A stretch of DNA of 64,000 bases, taken from NCBI RefSeq assembly GCF_017348915.1, contig NZ_CP071383.1, forward strand, positions 3,100,001-3,164,000, in the 5' to 3' direction. Within the stretch, counting starts at the first letter, position 1; every line of letters begins with the position of its first letter. This stretch comes from Leclercia pneumoniae. GTDB taxonomy: Bacteria > Pseudomonadota > Gammaproteobacteria > Enterobacterales > Enterobacteriaceae. Under the pieces are notes generated by a model that saw only the letters and a list, made by a program, of their open reading frames with translations, made no database searches and was not told where the DNA came from. This document shows positions 41,921-51,933 of this stretch, piece after piece. The position numbers and the translations under genes were made by a program.

Positions 41921-43084
41921 ATGAAAACGTCTGCCCTCCCCCGCGCATTACCCCTTGCCGCTGGCTGTAATCAACTCATCAACTGGGGGATTTCGTTTTA
42001 TATGCCCGGGACCTTCGCCCGGGCGATTTCCGCCGACAAAGGCTGGTCATCTGTGCAGATCTATCTCGGCCTGACCTTCGCGATGCTGGTGATGGCGGGC
42101 GTATCGCCTTTTGTTGCCCGCCTGCTGGCGCGGTTTGGCGGGCGGCGGGTGGTGATGAGCGGCACCTTAATGATTGCGGCCAGCTGCGTGGGGATGGCTT
42201 ACACCCCCTCGCTGGCAGGCTGGTACGGCGCCTGGCTGCTGGCCGGCATCGGTATGCGCCTGTCGCTCTACGACGCTCTCTTCGCCTCTCTGGTTAATCT
42301 GTATGGCCAACAAGCACGAAAAACGATATCCCGCGTGACGCTGGCGGGTGGACTGGCCTCCGCCGCCTTCTGGCCGTTCGGCGACGCCCTGCTTAACATC
42401 ATGCGCTGGCAAGATGCGCTGTTGATCTATGCGCTTTGTGGCGTGCTAAGCGCCATTTTGATTCGCCAGCTTCCGTCCCAGCGCTGCCCGGTGAAGCGAA
42501 CCCCGCCGGCCCGCGCCACAGGTAATGACCGACGTAACGCAGGGTGTTATGCCGCCTTCATTGCGTTAATCACTTTTGTCTCTAACGGCACCTCTACCCA
42601 CCTTCCGGAATTTATCGCCAGCTGTGGCTTACCCATGGCTATCGGTATGTTGTGGGGTACAGGACAAACCGGCGCACGTTTTATGGAGGTGGTGGCAGGC
42701 CAGCATCTTACGCCGCTTCGGCTCACGCTGATTACCGCCCTGGCCATGCCGCTCTGTTTTTTACTCGGGTTGAGCAGTTCATTTTTTGCCTGGTCCGCCG
42801 CCGGGTTTGTGCTGGGCTATGGGGCGATTAACGGACTGGTGACCATCGTGAAAGCCACCCTGCCGCTGCAGCTGTTTGCCCCAGAAGAGTACGCCAGACG
42901 CACCGGGGTGCTGTTGATCCCGGCCCAGCTGATGGCCGCAGTCTCTCCGCTGGCCTATGCGTGGTTGAACCGGACATTGGGGATTACCGGTGCGATGTGG
43001 CTGTCATGGGGGCTGACGCTGGTAATTACCGGGCTGGGGGTGTCTATTGTGAAAAATCAGCCGGGGCATCCCTGCCCTGCGTGA
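41921..43084 (+). CDS. MFS transporter
   Basis: 387 residues with about 12 hydrophobic helices. The cytoplasmic loop between helices 2 and 3 has RLLARFGGRRVVMSG, the MFS motif A pattern. It starts MKTSALPRALPLAAGCNQLI. Probably under control of the divergent LysR regulator. The substrate cannot be inferred. The gene ends against the remnant of a short-chain dehydrogenase on the other strand. Confidence 0.88.
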   Translation: MKTSALPRALPLAAGCNQLINWGISFYMPGTFARAISADKGWSSVQIYLGLTFAMLVMAGVSPFVARLLARFGGRRVVMSGTLMIAASCVGMAYTPSLAGWYGAWLLAGIGMRLSLYDALFASLVNLYGQQARKTISRVTLAGGLASAAFWPFGDALLNIMRWQDALLIYALCGVLSAILIRQLPSQRCPVKRTPPARATGNDRRNAGCYAAFIALITFVSNGTSTHLPEFIASCGLPMAIGMLWGTGQTGARFMEVVAGQHLTPLRLTLITALAMPLCFLLGLSSSFFAWSAAGFVLGYGAINGLVTIVKATLPLQLFAPEEYARRTGVLLIPAQLMAAVSPLAYAWLNRTLGITGAMWLSWGLTLVITGLGVSIVKNQPGHPCPA

Positions 43085-43276
43085 TTGAAACACAACGCCA
43101 CCGTCAATGGTCAGGCCTGCTCCGGTGATATAGCCGGATGATTCCCCGGCAAGCCATGCCGCCATGTTGATAGTTATTCGTCGTGGCGCCAGATCCAGGC
43201 CGGGGATGTGCACCCTCGCTGCGACAGCCGCTTTACTCATGGCATACACGTGCTGCCCGCATGCGCGGAATGTATC
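43085..43276 (-). pseudogene. Short-chain dehydrogenase/reductase remnant
   Basis: The minus strand reads HVYAMSKAAVAARVHIPGLD, then LAPRRITIN joined directly to MAAWLAGESSGYITGAGLTIDGG. These are the YxxxK active-site helix, the PRxIxIN strand and the C-terminal GxYITGxxxxxDGG of SDR proteins such as BdcA. The Rossmann N-terminal half is missing and the roughly 35-40 residues normally between ITIN and MxAWLA are deleted in frame. No start codon or RBS is plausible. It lies between the MFS gene and the DUF6130 operon; the 125 bases from its end to the next gene show nothing else. Confidence 0.75.
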
Positions 43277-43401
43277 GCACTGTATCCACCTCTCCCTGCT
43301 TACGCAACCATACAAAAAAGCCGCCCGCAGCAAACAGACCCGATACATAAAAATGGTCTTCTATGTCTGTCGCAAATGATTACCGAAGAGGAGTTCCCCG
43401 A

Positions 43402-43863
43402 ATGAAGCATCGAAATTTACTGCTGGCGCTGCTCGCACTGACGTCAGGCTGCACCTGGGCCGCGCCATTAAGCGGACTGAGTGCCGCGGAGGTTAATGGC
43501 CCCGCTGCCGTTGCGCCGCTTGAACAGCCCCAGCCTCCGGCGAAGCTGATTGTCGATCCGCCCCTGGCGGGCCCGCTGAGTAAAGGCGCGGTCTTTATTC
43601 AGTACCGCACAGAGAACATGCGCATCGAACCCGTTTTCGGGCCCGAGGCGCTAAAAGTCACGCCACGCATTGGCCATATTCACGTCATCGTCGATGACAA
43701 TCCCTGGCACTGGGCCGACGCCAGCGGCGAGCCGGTCATTCTGGTGGGGCTGCCTGCTGGCCAGCACAAGGTGACGATTATTCTCGCCGACCCAACCCAT
43801 AAGCCTGTTGATCGTAAAACCATTGAATTCACCGTGCCGCCGCATGCTGCGGTTATGCACTGA
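43402..43863 (+). CDS. Exported DUF6130 family protein
   Basis: 153 residues with a signal peptide (MKHRNLLLALLALTSGCTWA). Cleavage may be by signal peptidase I near the second Ala, or LTSGC may be a poor lipobox. The C-terminal two thirds contain HIHVIVDDNPWHWADASGEP and GLPAGQHKVTIILADPTHKP, a pattern I associate with DUF6130 and resembling DUF4399 beta-sandwich proteins. The clustered His residues could bind metal; this is a guess. The start at 43402 follows GAGTTCCCCGA; an upstream frame to 43363 was not used. First gene of a three-gene operon of exported proteins. Confidence 0.8.
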   Translation: MKHRNLLLALLALTSGCTWAAPLSGLSAAEVNGPAAVAPLEQPQPPAKLIVDPPLAGPLSKGAVFIQYRTENMRIEPVFGPEALKVTPRIGHIHVIVDDNPWHWADASGEPVILVGLPAGQHKVTIILADPTHKPVDRKTIEFTVPPHAAVMH

Positions 43864-43897
43864 ACACAACCACTGACCTATTTTGAGGATTTTAACC

Positions 43898-44152
43898 ATG
43901 AAAACATTACTGATTGCTGTTCTGACCTTCTCTGCTGCCATGGCTTCTTCCGCTTTCGCTGCTCAGGAAATTAACCAGCCTCACGGGCAACAAAAGATTG
44001 GCACCATTTCCGACAGCAGCGGCGCAACGTCGCTTACGGATCTGGAGGCGAAACTGCAGGCCAAAGCCGCCGAAGCGGGCGCCAGCGCGTTCCGCATTAC
44101 CTCCGCCGGGGGCAATAACACCCTGTCTGGTACCGCAGATATTTATCGCTGA
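43898..44152 (+). CDS. Exported DUF1471 (YhcN/BhsA-type) small protein
   Basis: 84 residues. The signal peptide MKTLLIAVLTFSAAMASSAFA ends in AFA, followed by a single DUF1471 domain (QKIGTISDSSGATSLTDLEA, then KAAEAGASAFRITSAGGN). Members such as BhsA, McbA and YhcN are periplasmic or outer-membrane stress proteins linked to biofilm, copper or acid response. The RBS TTGAGG is 10 bases upstream. It is 34 bases after the DUF6130 gene and 7 bases before the hydrolase gene. Confidence 0.88.
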   Translation: MKTLLIAVLTFSAAMASSAFAAQEINQPHGQQKIGTISDSSGATSLTDLEAKLQAKAAEAGASAFRITSAGGNNTLSGTADIYR

Positions 44153-44159
44153 GGTCGTC

Positions 44160-44912
44160 ATGATGAAAAAACTGTTTACGCATACGCTAGCAGCAGGCCT
44201 GCTGCTGGCCGCCGCCAGCGGCGTAGCGCTGGCGGGCAGCGATAAAACCGTGGTGTTGGTGCATGGTGCTTTTGCCGATGGCAGTAGCTGGAACTCTGTG
44301 ATCAATAAATTGCATAACCAGCATACCGAGCTCATTGCCGTTCAGTTGCCGCTCACCTCATTAAAAGATGATGTTGCCGCGACTCAGCGCGCCATCGCCC
44401 GGGCTCACGGTGATGTGGTGCTGGTGGGGCACTCCTGGGGCGGGACGGTAATTAGCGAGGCGGGCAACGATGCGCGGGTAAAAGCGCTGGTCTATGTGGC
44501 GGCATTTGCCCCGGATTCGGGCCAGTCGACGGCGGATCTGGCCGGAAGCTACCCTGCCCCACCGGGCAGCGCAGGCATCGCTAAGACCGCGGACGGTTAT
44601 CTTTACCTGCCGGGCAAATCGGTACGCGAGGATTTTGCGCCGGACATTAAGGCGGGCGAGCAGAACGCGCTGACCGCCACTCAGGGCCCGATCCGTGCAG
44701 ATGCCTTTGCGGAAAAGGTGACCCATGCGGCCTGGCACGACAAACCGAGCTGGTATGTGGTCAGCAAGAATGACCGGATGATCAACCCGGATCTGGAGCG
44801 CGCCATGGCGAAGGCGATTCATGCCAAAACCACCGAAGTGGCGGCAAGCCATGTCTCGATGGTGAGCCATCCGGAGGAGATTGCCCGGACGATTGAGCAA
44901 GCGGCGCAATGA
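44160..44912 (+). CDS. Exported alpha/beta hydrolase
   Basis: 250 residues with a signal peptide (MMKKLFTHTLAAGLLLAAAS, then GVALA cleavage). The fold is of the HNL/salicylate-esterase-like type: oxyanion region VVLVHGAFADGSSW, nucleophile Ser in LVGHSWGGTV, acid residue probably Asp in VSKNDRMINP, and His in AASHVSMVSHPEEI. Close relatives are often annotated as esterases or haloperoxidase-like hydrolases; the substrate is unknown. The RBS GAGG overlaps the preceding stop region, so the three genes form one operon. A terminator follows. Confidence 0.88.
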   Translation: MMKKLFTHTLAAGLLLAAASGVALAGSDKTVVLVHGAFADGSSWNSVINKLHNQHTELIAVQLPLTSLKDDVAATQRAIARAHGDVVLVGHSWGGTVISEAGNDARVKALVYVAAFAPDSGQSTADLAGSYPAPPGSAGIAKTADGYLYLPGKSVREDFAPDIKAGEQNALTATQGPIRADAFAEKVTHAAWHDKPSWYVVSKNDRMINPDLERAMAKAIHAKTTEVAASHVSMVSHPEEIARTIEQAAQ

Positions 44913-44921
44913 GCAGGCAAT

Positions 44922-44948
44922 AAAAAGCCCGCGGGTAGCGGGCTTCAA
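44922..44948. terminator. Bidirectional terminator between the hydrolase gene and guaA
   Basis: Stem AAGCCCGC/GCGGGCTT with loop GGGTA, flanked by A and T runs, between two convergent genes. Confidence 0.85.
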
Positions 44949-44972
44949 TAAAACGCGATTATCGGGCGGGGA

Positions 44973-46550
44973 TTATTCCCACTCGATCGTCGCCGGTGGC
45001 TTACCGCTGATGTCATACACTACGCGGGAGATACCGTTCACTTCATTGATGATACGGTTAGAGACGCGCCCCAGGAAATCATACGGCAGATGCGCCCAGT
45101 GTGCGGTCATGAAGTCGATGGTTTCCACCGCACGCAGGGAGACAACCCAGTCGTATTTACGGCCATCGCCCATTACGCCTACAGAGCGAACCGGCAGGAA
45201 CACGGTGAACGCCTGGCTCACTTTGTTATACAGGTCGGCTTTGTGCAGTTCTTCAATGAAGATCGCATCGGCACGGCGCAGCAGGTCGCAGTACTCTTTC
45301 TTCACTTCGCCCAGTACGCGCACGCCGAGACCTGGCCCCGGGAACGGGTGACGGTAAAGCATATCGTACGGCAGACCCAGCTCCAGGCCGATCTTACGCA
45401 CTTCGTCTTTAAACAGCTCACGCAGCGGTTCAACCAGGCCCATCTTCATCTCTTTCGGCAGGCCGCCCACGTTGTGGTGAGATTTGATGACGTGTGCTTT
45501 ACCGGTGGCAGAGGCCGCAGACTCGATTACGTCAGGATAGATGGTACCCTGCGCCAGCCATTTCACGTCTTCCAGCTTCAGCGCCTCTTCGTCGAACACT
45601 TCGACAAACACGCGACCGATGATTTTACGTTTCGCTTCCGGATCGTTTTCACCGGCCAGCGCGTCCAGGAAGCGCTTCTCGCCTTCCACGTGAACGATGT
45701 TCAGACCGAAGTGGTCGCCGAACATGTCCAGCACCTGCTGAGCTTCGTTGAGGCGCAGCAGACCGTTGTCCACGAACACACAGGTCAGGTTTTTGCCAAT
45801 AGCGCGGTGCAGCAGCATCGCGGTCACGGAGGAGTCCACGCCGCCGGAGAGGCCAAGAATCACTTTGTCATCGCCAACCTGCTGGCGGATACGCTCCACG
45901 GCGTCGTCAATGATTTTTGCCGGGGTCCAGAGGGCTTCACACTGGCAGATGTCACGCACGAAGCGCTCCAGCATGCGCATACCCTGACGGGTGTGGGTCA
46001 CTTCCGGGTGGAACTGCACGCCATAGAAGCGTTTTTCTTCGTTCGCCATGATCGCGAACGGGCAGCTTTCGGTGCTGGCCACGGTCACGAAGTCAGACGG
46101 GATAGCGGTAACTTTATCGCCGTGGCTCATCCATACGTCCAGCAGCGGTTTGCCGTCTGCGGTCAGGGAGTCTTCGATACCGCGCACCAGTGCGCTATCG
46201 CTCACCACTTCTACCTGCGCATAGCCGAACTCACGTTCAGTAGAGCCTTCTACGTGGCCGCCCAGCTGCATTGCCATGGTCTGCATGCCGTAGCAGACGC
46301 CGAAGACCGGCACGCCCGCTTCAAACACGTACTGCGGTGCGCGTGGACTGTTCTCTTCGGTGGTGCTTTCCGGACCGCCAGACAAGATGATGCCGCTTGG
46401 GTTGAACTCGCGAATCTGTGCTTCCGTGACATCCCATGCCCACAGTTCACAGTAAACGCCCAGCTCACGGACGCGACGTGCCACCAGCTGCGTGTACTGA
46501 GAACCGAAATCGAGGATAAGAATGCGATGTTTATGAATGTTTTCCGTCAT
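44973..46550 (-). CDS. guaA: GMP synthase (glutamine-hydrolysing)
   Basis: Converts XMP to GMP. The class I glutamine amidotransferase domain has the nucleophile Cys86 in VFGVCYGMQ, and the ATP pyrophosphatase domain has the P-loop [14 protein letters not shown] near 230. A C-terminal dimerisation domain ends in TIEWE. The start at 46550 ([20 protein letters not shown]) gives 525 residues as in E. coli; the extension to 46592 runs into the guaB-guaA hairpin. Second gene of the guaBA operon. Confidence 0.98.
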   Translation of the reverse strand: MTENIHKHRILILDFGSQYTQLVARRVRELGVYCELWAWDVTEAQIREFNPSGIILSGGPESTTEENSPRAPQYVFEAGVPVFGVCYGMQTMAMQLGGHVEGSTEREFGYAQVEVVSDSALVRGIEDSLTADGKPLLDVWMSHGDKVTAIPSDFVTVASTESCPFAIMANEEKRFYGVQFHPEVTHTRQGMRMLERFVRDICQCEALWTPAKIIDDAVERIRQQVGDDKVILGLSGGVDSSVTAMLLHRAIGKNLTCVFVDNGLLRLNEAQQVLDMFGDHFGLNIVHVEGEKRFLDALAGENDPEAKRKIIGRVFVEVFDEEALKLEDVKWLAQGTIYPDVIESAASATGKAHVIKSHHNVGGLPKEMKMGLVEPLRELFKDEVRKIGLELGLPYDMLYRHPFPGPGLGVRVLGEVKKEYCDLLRRADAIFIEELHKADLYNKVSQAFTVFLPVRSVGVMGDGRKYDWVVSLRAVETIDFMTAHWAHLPYDFLGRVSNRIINEVNGISRVVYDISGKPPATIEWE

Positions 46551-46582
46551 TGACGCTAATTCCGAGGCAAGTGAAACAAAAT

Positions 46583-46603
46583 CGCCCGGCATATAGCCGG
46601 GCG
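46583..46603 (-). terminator. Intercistronic hairpin between guaB and guaA
   Basis: Perfect eight-base stem CGCCCGGC/GCCGGGCG with loop ATATA in the 63-base gap of the operon. There is no strong T run, so it is more likely an mRNA-stability or attenuation element than a full terminator. Confidence 0.5.
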
Positions 46604-46613
46604 TGGAAACTTA

Positions 46614-48080
46614 TCAGGAGCCCATACGGTAGTTCGGGGACTCTTTGGTGATGGTCACGTCATGGACGTGACTTTCCTGAATACCCGCACCGCTGATACG
46701 CACAAATTCCGCTTTAGTACGCAGCAGGTCGATAGTACCACAGCCGGTCAGACCCATACAGGAGCGCAGGCCGCCCATCTGCTGGTGAATGATCTCTTTC
46801 AGGTAGCCTTTATAGGCTACGCGGCCTTCGATACCTTCCGGCACCAGTTTGTCTGCCGCGTTATCGGTCTGGAAGTAACGGTCAGAGGAGCCTTTAGACA
46901 TCGCGCCCAGAGAGCCCATCCCACGGTAGGATTTGTAAGAACGGCCCTGGAACAGCTCGATTTCACCCGGAGACTCTTCGGTACCGGCCAGCATGGAGCC
47001 AACCATTACCGCTGCCGCACCGGCCGCAATCGCTTTGGCGATATCGCCAGAGAAGCGGATACCGCCATCAGCGATAACCGGGATGCCCGTGCCTTCCAGC
47101 GCTTCAACCGCGTCGGAAACGGCGGTGATTTGCGGAACGCCCACGCCGGTGACGATACGGGTCGTACAGATGGAGCCTGGGCCGATACCCACTTTCACCG
47201 CGCTGCAACCGGCTTCCGCCAGGGCGCGAGCGCCTGCGCCAGTCGCGACGTTACCGCCAATAATCTGCAGATCCGGGTATTTTGCACGGGTTTCACGAAT
47301 ACGTTGCAGCACGCCTTCGGAGTGGCCATGAGAGGAGTCAATCAGCAGCACGTCAACGCCTGCGGCAACCAGCGCATCAACGCGCTCTTCGTTGCCCGCA
47401 CCTGCGCCAACCGCAGCACCGACGCGCAGACGTCCATGCTCGTCTTTACAGGCGTTCGGTTTACGTTCTGCTTTCTGGAAATCTTTTACGGTGATCATGC
47501 CGCGCAGATGGAAGCTATCATCCACCACCAGCGCTTTCTCAACGCGTTTTTCGTGCATCTTCGCAAAGACCACTTCGCGGGATTCACCTTCACGCACGGT
47601 AACCAGACGCTCTTTCGGAGTCATATAAACGCTAACCGGCTGGTTCAGGTCGGTGACGAAGCGGACGTCGCGGCCAGTGATAATACCCACCAGTTCGTTA
47701 TCGGAGGTGACAACCGGGTAGCCTGCAAAGCCGTTACGCTCGGTCAGCGCTTTAACTTCGTGCAGCGTGGTGGTTGGCAAAACAGTTTGCGGGTCGGTAA
47801 CGATGCCAGATTCATGTTTCTTCACGCGGCGAACTTCTTCTGCCTGACGCTCGATAGACATGTTTTTATGAATAAAGCCAATGCCGCCTTCCTGAGCCAG
47901 GGCGATAGCCAGGCGCGCTTCAGTCACGGTGTCCATTGCCGCGGAGAGCATAGGAATGTTCAGGCGAATGGTTTTGGTTAACTGCGTGCTGAGGTCGGCA
48001 GTATTCGGCAGAACGGTGGAGTGAGCGGGAACGAGGAGGACGTCGTCAAACGTCAGTGCTTCTTTAGCGATACGTAGCAT
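46614..48080 (-). CDS. guaB: IMP dehydrogenase
   Basis: NAD-dependent oxidation of IMP to XMP, rate-limiting for GMP. 488 residues from the start at 48080 ([20 protein letters not shown]). Two CBS domains sit in the middle (about 90-205). The catalytic Cys is near 305 in [15 protein letters not shown] and the mobile flap near [10 protein letters not shown]. First gene of guaBA, divergent from xseA. Confidence 0.98.
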   Translation of the reverse strand: MLRIAKEALTFDDVLLVPAHSTVLPNTADLSTQLTKTIRLNIPMLSAAMDTVTEARLAIALAQEGGIGFIHKNMSIERQAEEVRRVKKHESGIVTDPQTVLPTTTLHEVKALTERNGFAGYPVVTSDNELVGIITGRDVRFVTDLNQPVSVYMTPKERLVTVREGESREVVFAKMHEKRVEKALVVDDSFHLRGMITVKDFQKAERKPNACKDEHGRLRVGAAVGAGAGNEERVDALVAAGVDVLLIDSSHGHSEGVLQRIRETRAKYPDLQIIGGNVATGAGARALAEAGCSAVKVGIGPGSICTTRIVTGVGVPQITAVSDAVEALEGTGIPVIADGGIRFSGDIAKAIAAGAAAVMVGSMLAGTEESPGEIELFQGRSYKSYRGMGSLGAMSKGSSDRYFQTDNAADKLVPEGIEGRVAYKGYLKEIIHQQMGGLRSCMGLTGCGTIDLLRTKAEFVRISGAGIQESHVHDVTITKESPNYRMGS

Positions 48081-48131
48081 GGGCAATATCTCTGACCTGG
48101 GTGGTTAAATATTGCCGTGGCATTATACAGA

Positions 48132-48147
48132 GCGTAACCGATTGCAT
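48132..48147. promoter_or_regulatory. Candidate PurR box at the guaBA promoter
   Basis: GCGTAACCGATTGCAT matches the PurR operator at 11 of 16 bases and lies 52 bases upstream of guaB. guaBA is a known PurR target with a weaker operator in E. coli. Confidence 0.5.
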
Positions 48148-48238
48148 CTACACTTTTTTAGAAAAAAGCTTGCGATCGCCTCTCAGCAGGTTACTATCGA
48201 CTGAATAACTTGCTGATTTAAAATTTGATCCCGCTCAC

Positions 48239-49615
48239 ATGTTATCCTCTCAATCCCCCTCAATTTTTACGGTCAGCCGCCTTAACCAGACGGTGCGTTT
48301 GCTGCTTGAGCAGGAAATGGGGCAAGTCTGGATCAGCGGTGAGATCTCTAACTTTACCCAGCCCTCTTCCGGCCACTGGTACTTTACGCTAAAAGACGAC
48401 ACCGCTCAGGTGCGCTGTGCAATGTTCCGCAACAGCAACCGTCGCGTCACGTTCCGTCCTCAGCATGGCCAGCAGGTTCTGGTACGCGCCAATATTACGC
48501 TGTATGAACCACGCGGTGATTATCAAATCATCGTCGAGAGCATGCAGCCTGCGGGCGAAGGGCTGTTGCAGCAAAAATATGAACAGCTAAAAGCGAAACT
48601 CTCTGCAGAGGGGTTGTTCGATCAGCAATATAAACAACTTCTGCCCGCTCCGGCTCACTGCGTTGGCGTAGTTACCTCGAAAACCGGTGCGGCCTTGCAC
48701 GATATTCTCCACGTTCTGAAGCGTCGCGATCCCTCCCTGCCCGTCATCATCTACCCCACCTCGGTTCAGGGGGATGATGCCCCAGGCCAGATCGTGCGCG
48801 CCATTGAGCTGGCGAATGCGCGCCGTGAGTGTGATGTGTTAATTGTCGGGCGCGGTGGCGGTTCGCTGGAGGATCTGTGGAGCTTTAACGACGAGCGCGT
48901 AGCACGGGCCATCTTTGCCAGCGCCATTCCGGTGGTCAGCGCTGTCGGCCATGAAACAGACGTCACCATCGCCGATTTCGTGGCGGATTTACGCGCCCCG
49001 ACGCCGTCCGCAGCGGCCGAAGTGGTGAGCCGCAATCAGCTGGAGCTGCTACGACAGCTTCAGAACGGGCAGCAACGCCTGGAGATGGCGATGGATTACT
49101 TCCTCGCAGAACGTACGCGTCGCTTTACCCAGCTCCAGCATCGCCTGCACCAGCAGCACCCTCAACTGCGCCTTGCGCGTCAGCAAACCGTGCTGGAACG
49201 TCTGCGCCAGCGCATGAACGTTGCGCTGGAGGGCCAGCTCAAACGTGCGATCTTGCGTCAGCAACGCGTGGCCCAGCGCCTGAACCAGCAAAATCCGCAG
49301 CCGAAAATCTACCGTGCGCAAACCCGCATTCAGCAGCTTGAGTATCGGCTGGCCGAGAACCTGCGTGCGCGGCTCAGCAGCACGCGCGAACGCTTTGGCA
49401 ACGCGGTTACCCATCTGGAGGCGGTCAGCCCCCTCTCTACCCTGGCACGCGGTTATAGCGTCACCACCGCGACCGATGGCAAAGTGCTTAAACAGACCCA
49501 ACAAGTCAAAGCCGGCGATGTGCTGACGACCCGCCTGTCAGACGGCTGGGTCGAGAGTGAAGTGAAAGGCGTGACGGCCGCGAAAAAAACGCGGGCCCGA
49601 AAAAAACAGCCCTAA
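48239..49615 (+). CDS. xseA: Exonuclease VII large subunit
   Basis: Catalytic subunit of the single-strand-specific exonuclease VII, which forms a complex with several XseB subunits. An OB-fold N-terminal domain (about 8-110) with [20 protein letters not shown] is followed by the catalytic region holding [19 protein letters not shown] and [20 protein letters not shown], then a long coiled coil (about 270-400) and a C-terminal segment. 458 residues (E. coli 456). The last few codons overlap the convergent MFS gene by four bases. Confidence 0.97.
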   Translation: MLSSQSPSIFTVSRLNQTVRLLLEQEMGQVWISGEISNFTQPSSGHWYFTLKDDTAQVRCAMFRNSNRRVTFRPQHGQQVLVRANITLYEPRGDYQIIVESMQPAGEGLLQQKYEQLKAKLSAEGLFDQQYKQLLPAPAHCVGVVTSKTGAALHDILHVLKRRDPSLPVIIYPTSVQGDDAPGQIVRAIELANARRECDVLIVGRGGGSLEDLWSFNDERVARAIFASAIPVVSAVGHETDVTIADFVADLRAPTPSAAAEVVSRNQLELLRQLQNGQQRLEMAMDYFLAERTRRFTQLQHRLHQQHPQLRLARQQTVLERLRQRMNVALEGQLKRAILRQQRVAQRLNQQNPQPKIYRAQTRIQQLEYRLAENLRARLSSTRERFGNAVTHLEAVSPLSTLARGYSVTTATDGKVLKQTQQVKAGDVLTTRLSDGWVESEVKGVTAAKKTRARKKQP

Positions 49616-50754
49616 TCTGTAGGCGTATCGCCCCCCGGCGTGACGCAAAGCATCAGCCAGGATAAGGCAGAAAAGCTCATCAGCGCGCCAGCCGCGCCTA
49701 TCGCTCCATACAGCTGCCCGAAGACAATCGCCCCGACAATCTGCCCGACCGCCAGCATTAAAAAGGCCAGACTCACCCCCATCGCGGGTGCAGAGGCGAC
49801 AATCGCCGCCCCCTGAACTAATAGCACGCCGGAGAGGATCACATAGCCCGCACCGTTCAATGCCACGGCGGGTATCAGCCACCCGCTAAAGCCGTGGATC
49901 AGGGCGAGCAGAATAAGCGAAACCGCCATAAAAATTTGCGATCCCCGGTAGACCACCCGCATCCCTGTGCGCTGAGCTACGCTACCGGTTAATACCGCCG
50001 CAATGCCCGCTCCCCCGCTGATCAGCCAAAGAATATTCGTGGTGCCGCTCTCCAGCCCGGTATGACGTTGAAGCAGCTCTGGACCAAAACTCCACCATGC
50101 CGCGCTGGCGATACCGCTGACAAACGCGATCAGCAATAATCGCATCATCGCCGGTTTAGCCAGCTGGGCCCGCCACCCCTGTTGCACCGCAGCCTGGGGG
50201 GCTTTGCCCGCAGGGAGAAAGCGCCAGACAGGGATCAGGCAGAGCAGAGCCAGCAGCGCAAAGGCGACACAGGCGAATCGCCACCCTCCCGGCAGAAAAA
50301 ACAGTATCGGTACCGAGAGGATGATCCCTCCGCTGGTACCCGCATTGATGACCGTGTTCACTTGCGTGTTACGCTCAGGCGGTATTACCGCGCTGACCGC
50401 GCCGGCCAACGAGGGGGACGCCAGGCCTGAGCTCAGTCCCGCAATAAACAGTCCGATGGCCAGACAGAGCGGCGAAGGTGAAACGGCCAGTATCAGCAGC
50501 CCGACGGCCGCGGTGATGGCCGCGAGCGACGTCGTGAACCGGGCACCGAATCGGTTGGTTAACAACGACGCAAATAATACCGACAGGCAGTATGCCGCGT
50601 AGCTACAGGCTGCAATCAGACCGGCGGTTTCCATAGAGAGCGGGATGGCCTGTTTTATATCGGGCAGCATAATGCCCCATGAAAACCTTGCCATCCCATA
50701 GGTCACGGCGATCAAGACAAAACCGCTGAAGGCGAATGCCATGCTTTTTTTCAT
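49612..50754 (-). CDS. MFS transporter
   Basis: 380 residues and about 12 membrane helices, starting [20 protein letters not shown]. The [12 protein letters not shown] segment in helix 1 and [10 protein letters not shown] after helix 2 recall YbfB/YjiJ-like MFS members, but no substrate is evident. Divergent from the protealysin gene with a 159-base gap. Absent from this site in E. coli, where xseA is followed by yfgJ. Confidence 0.85.
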   Translation of the reverse strand: MKKSMAFAFSGFVLIAVTYGMARFSWGIMLPDIKQAIPLSMETAGLIAACSYAAYCLSVLFASLLTNRFGARFTTSLAAITAAVGLLILAVSPSPLCLAIGLFIAGLSSGLASPSLAGAVSAVIPPERNTQVNTVINAGTSGGIILSVPILFFLPGGWRFACVAFALLALLCLIPVWRFLPAGKAPQAAVQQGWRAQLAKPAMMRLLLIAFVSGIASAAWWSFGPELLQRHTGLESGTTNILWLISGGAGIAAVLTGSVAQRTGMRVVYRGSQIFMAVSLILLALIHGFSGWLIPAVALNGAGYVILSGVLLVQGAAIVASAPAMGVSLAFLMLAVGQIVGAIVFGQLYGAIGAAGALMSFSALSWLMLCVTPGGDTPTD

Positions 50755-50913
50755 TCTGATCCTCGTTATGTACCCCGCTAAAACCTAATCCCTGAACCGG
50801 CGGAGTGCCAGTTTTACGCTGCGCGATTTGTCCGACTTATGCCCATCCCCGTGTCGATGGCTTACACTTACAATGGTTCTTTTTTCGGCATTGCCAGAAC
50901 ACAGGAGAGCAGC

Positions 50914-51933
50914 ATGACCCAGCCTTATAGCGTTATTCCCCCCTACATCTTGCGCCGCATCATCGATCGCGGCTCTGAATTACAGCAGCAGTGTGCTCGC
51001 CAGACATTAACCCACGTGCAGACCTTAATGGCCCATATGCCCGGCAAACCCGCCGCCCCGCACGTCAACAATGCCGGTCAGCTGGAGCGTGATATCTACG
51101 ATGCCCGAAATCTGCAGGAGCTACCGGGAACGCAGGTTCGCTATGAAGGACAACCCTCAACCGGCGATATCGCGGTGGATGAGGCCTATGATTACCTCGG
51201 CGTCACGCATGACTTTTTCTGGGAAAACTATCAGCGCGATTCGCTGGATGGTAAGGGGCTAATATTGACCGGCACCGTACATTATGGCCGGGAATATCAA
51301 AATGCTTTCTGGAATGGCGAGCAGATGGTGTTCGGCGACGGCGACGGCGAAATATTTAACCGCTTTACCATCGCCATCGACGTGGTGGCCCATGAACTGA
51401 GTCACGGCGTGACCGAAACCGAAGCGGGATTAATTTATTACGAACAATCCGGCGCGCTGAACGAATCGCTTTCAGATGTCTTTGGCTCGCTGGTTAAGCA
51501 ATATCATCTTAAACAGACCGCCCAGGAAGCCGACTGGCTCATTGGTGAAGGGTTGCTGGCATCCGGAATTAACGGGAAAGGGCTACGCTCCATGAAGGAG
51601 CCCGGTAGCGCCTATGACGACCCTCTGCTGGGTAAAGATCCGCAGCCGGGCCATATGAATGATTTCCTGAAAACCCGTGAGGATAACGGGGGCGTGCATA
51701 TTAACTCCGGGATACCTAATCGCGCATTCTATCTCGCCGCGACCGCGCTGGGGGGCTATGCATGGGAGCAGGCCGGATATGCCTGGTATGATACGGTTTG
51801 CGACCGGGCCCTCCCGCAGGATGCCGATTTCGCAACTTTCGCCCGATTGACAATCAACCACGGGGGCAAACGGTCCGGCAGCGCAGTGGCAGCAGCAATC
51901 GAGGCGGCCTGGAAAACCACAGGAGTGCTGTAA
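50914..51933 (+). CDS. Protealysin-like M4 metalloprotease
   Basis: Thermolysin-family zinc protease of 339 residues. HELSH gives His160, Glu161 and His164; the third zinc ligand is Glu184 in ALNESLSD; the catalytic His262 is in VHINSGIPNRAF. There is no signal peptide. A short propeptide (about 1-50) carries PPYILRRI near its start, the equivalent of the PPL motif of protealysin precursors. The start at 50914 (MTQPYSVIPPY) follows CAGGAGAG; an upstream frame to 50839 was rejected. The next gene encodes an emfourin-type inhibitor, the known partner. In Serratia, protealysin has been linked to actin cleavage and invasion. Confidence 0.93.
   Translation: MTQPYSVIPPYILRRIIDRGSELQQQCARQTLTHVQTLMAHMPGKPAAPHVNNAGQLERDIYDARNLQELPGTQVRYEGQPSTGDIAVDEAYDYLGVTHDFFWENYQRDSLDGKGLILTGTVHYGREYQNAFWNGEQMVFGDGDGEIFNRFTIAIDVVAHELSHGVTETEAGLIYYEQSGALNESLSDVFGSLVKQYHLKQTAQEADWLIGEGLLASGINGKGLRSMKEPGSAYDDPLLGKDPQPGHMNDFLKTREDNGGVHINSGIPNRAFYLAATALGGYAWEQAGYAWYDTVCDRALPQDADFATFARLTINHGGKRSGSAVAAAIEAAWKTTGVL

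Noticed and set aside
43004..43348. Calling the full 114-codon minus-strand frame a functional small dehydrogenase
   Set aside because: Only about 60 residues match the SDR family, with the cofactor-binding half missing and an internal deletion; its C-terminal end runs into the MFS gene.
45090..47981. Two long open frames (487 and 439 codons) antisense to guaA and guaB
   Set aside because: Same codon-bias artefact; His/Gln/Phe-rich translations without domains, lying fully inside conserved genes.
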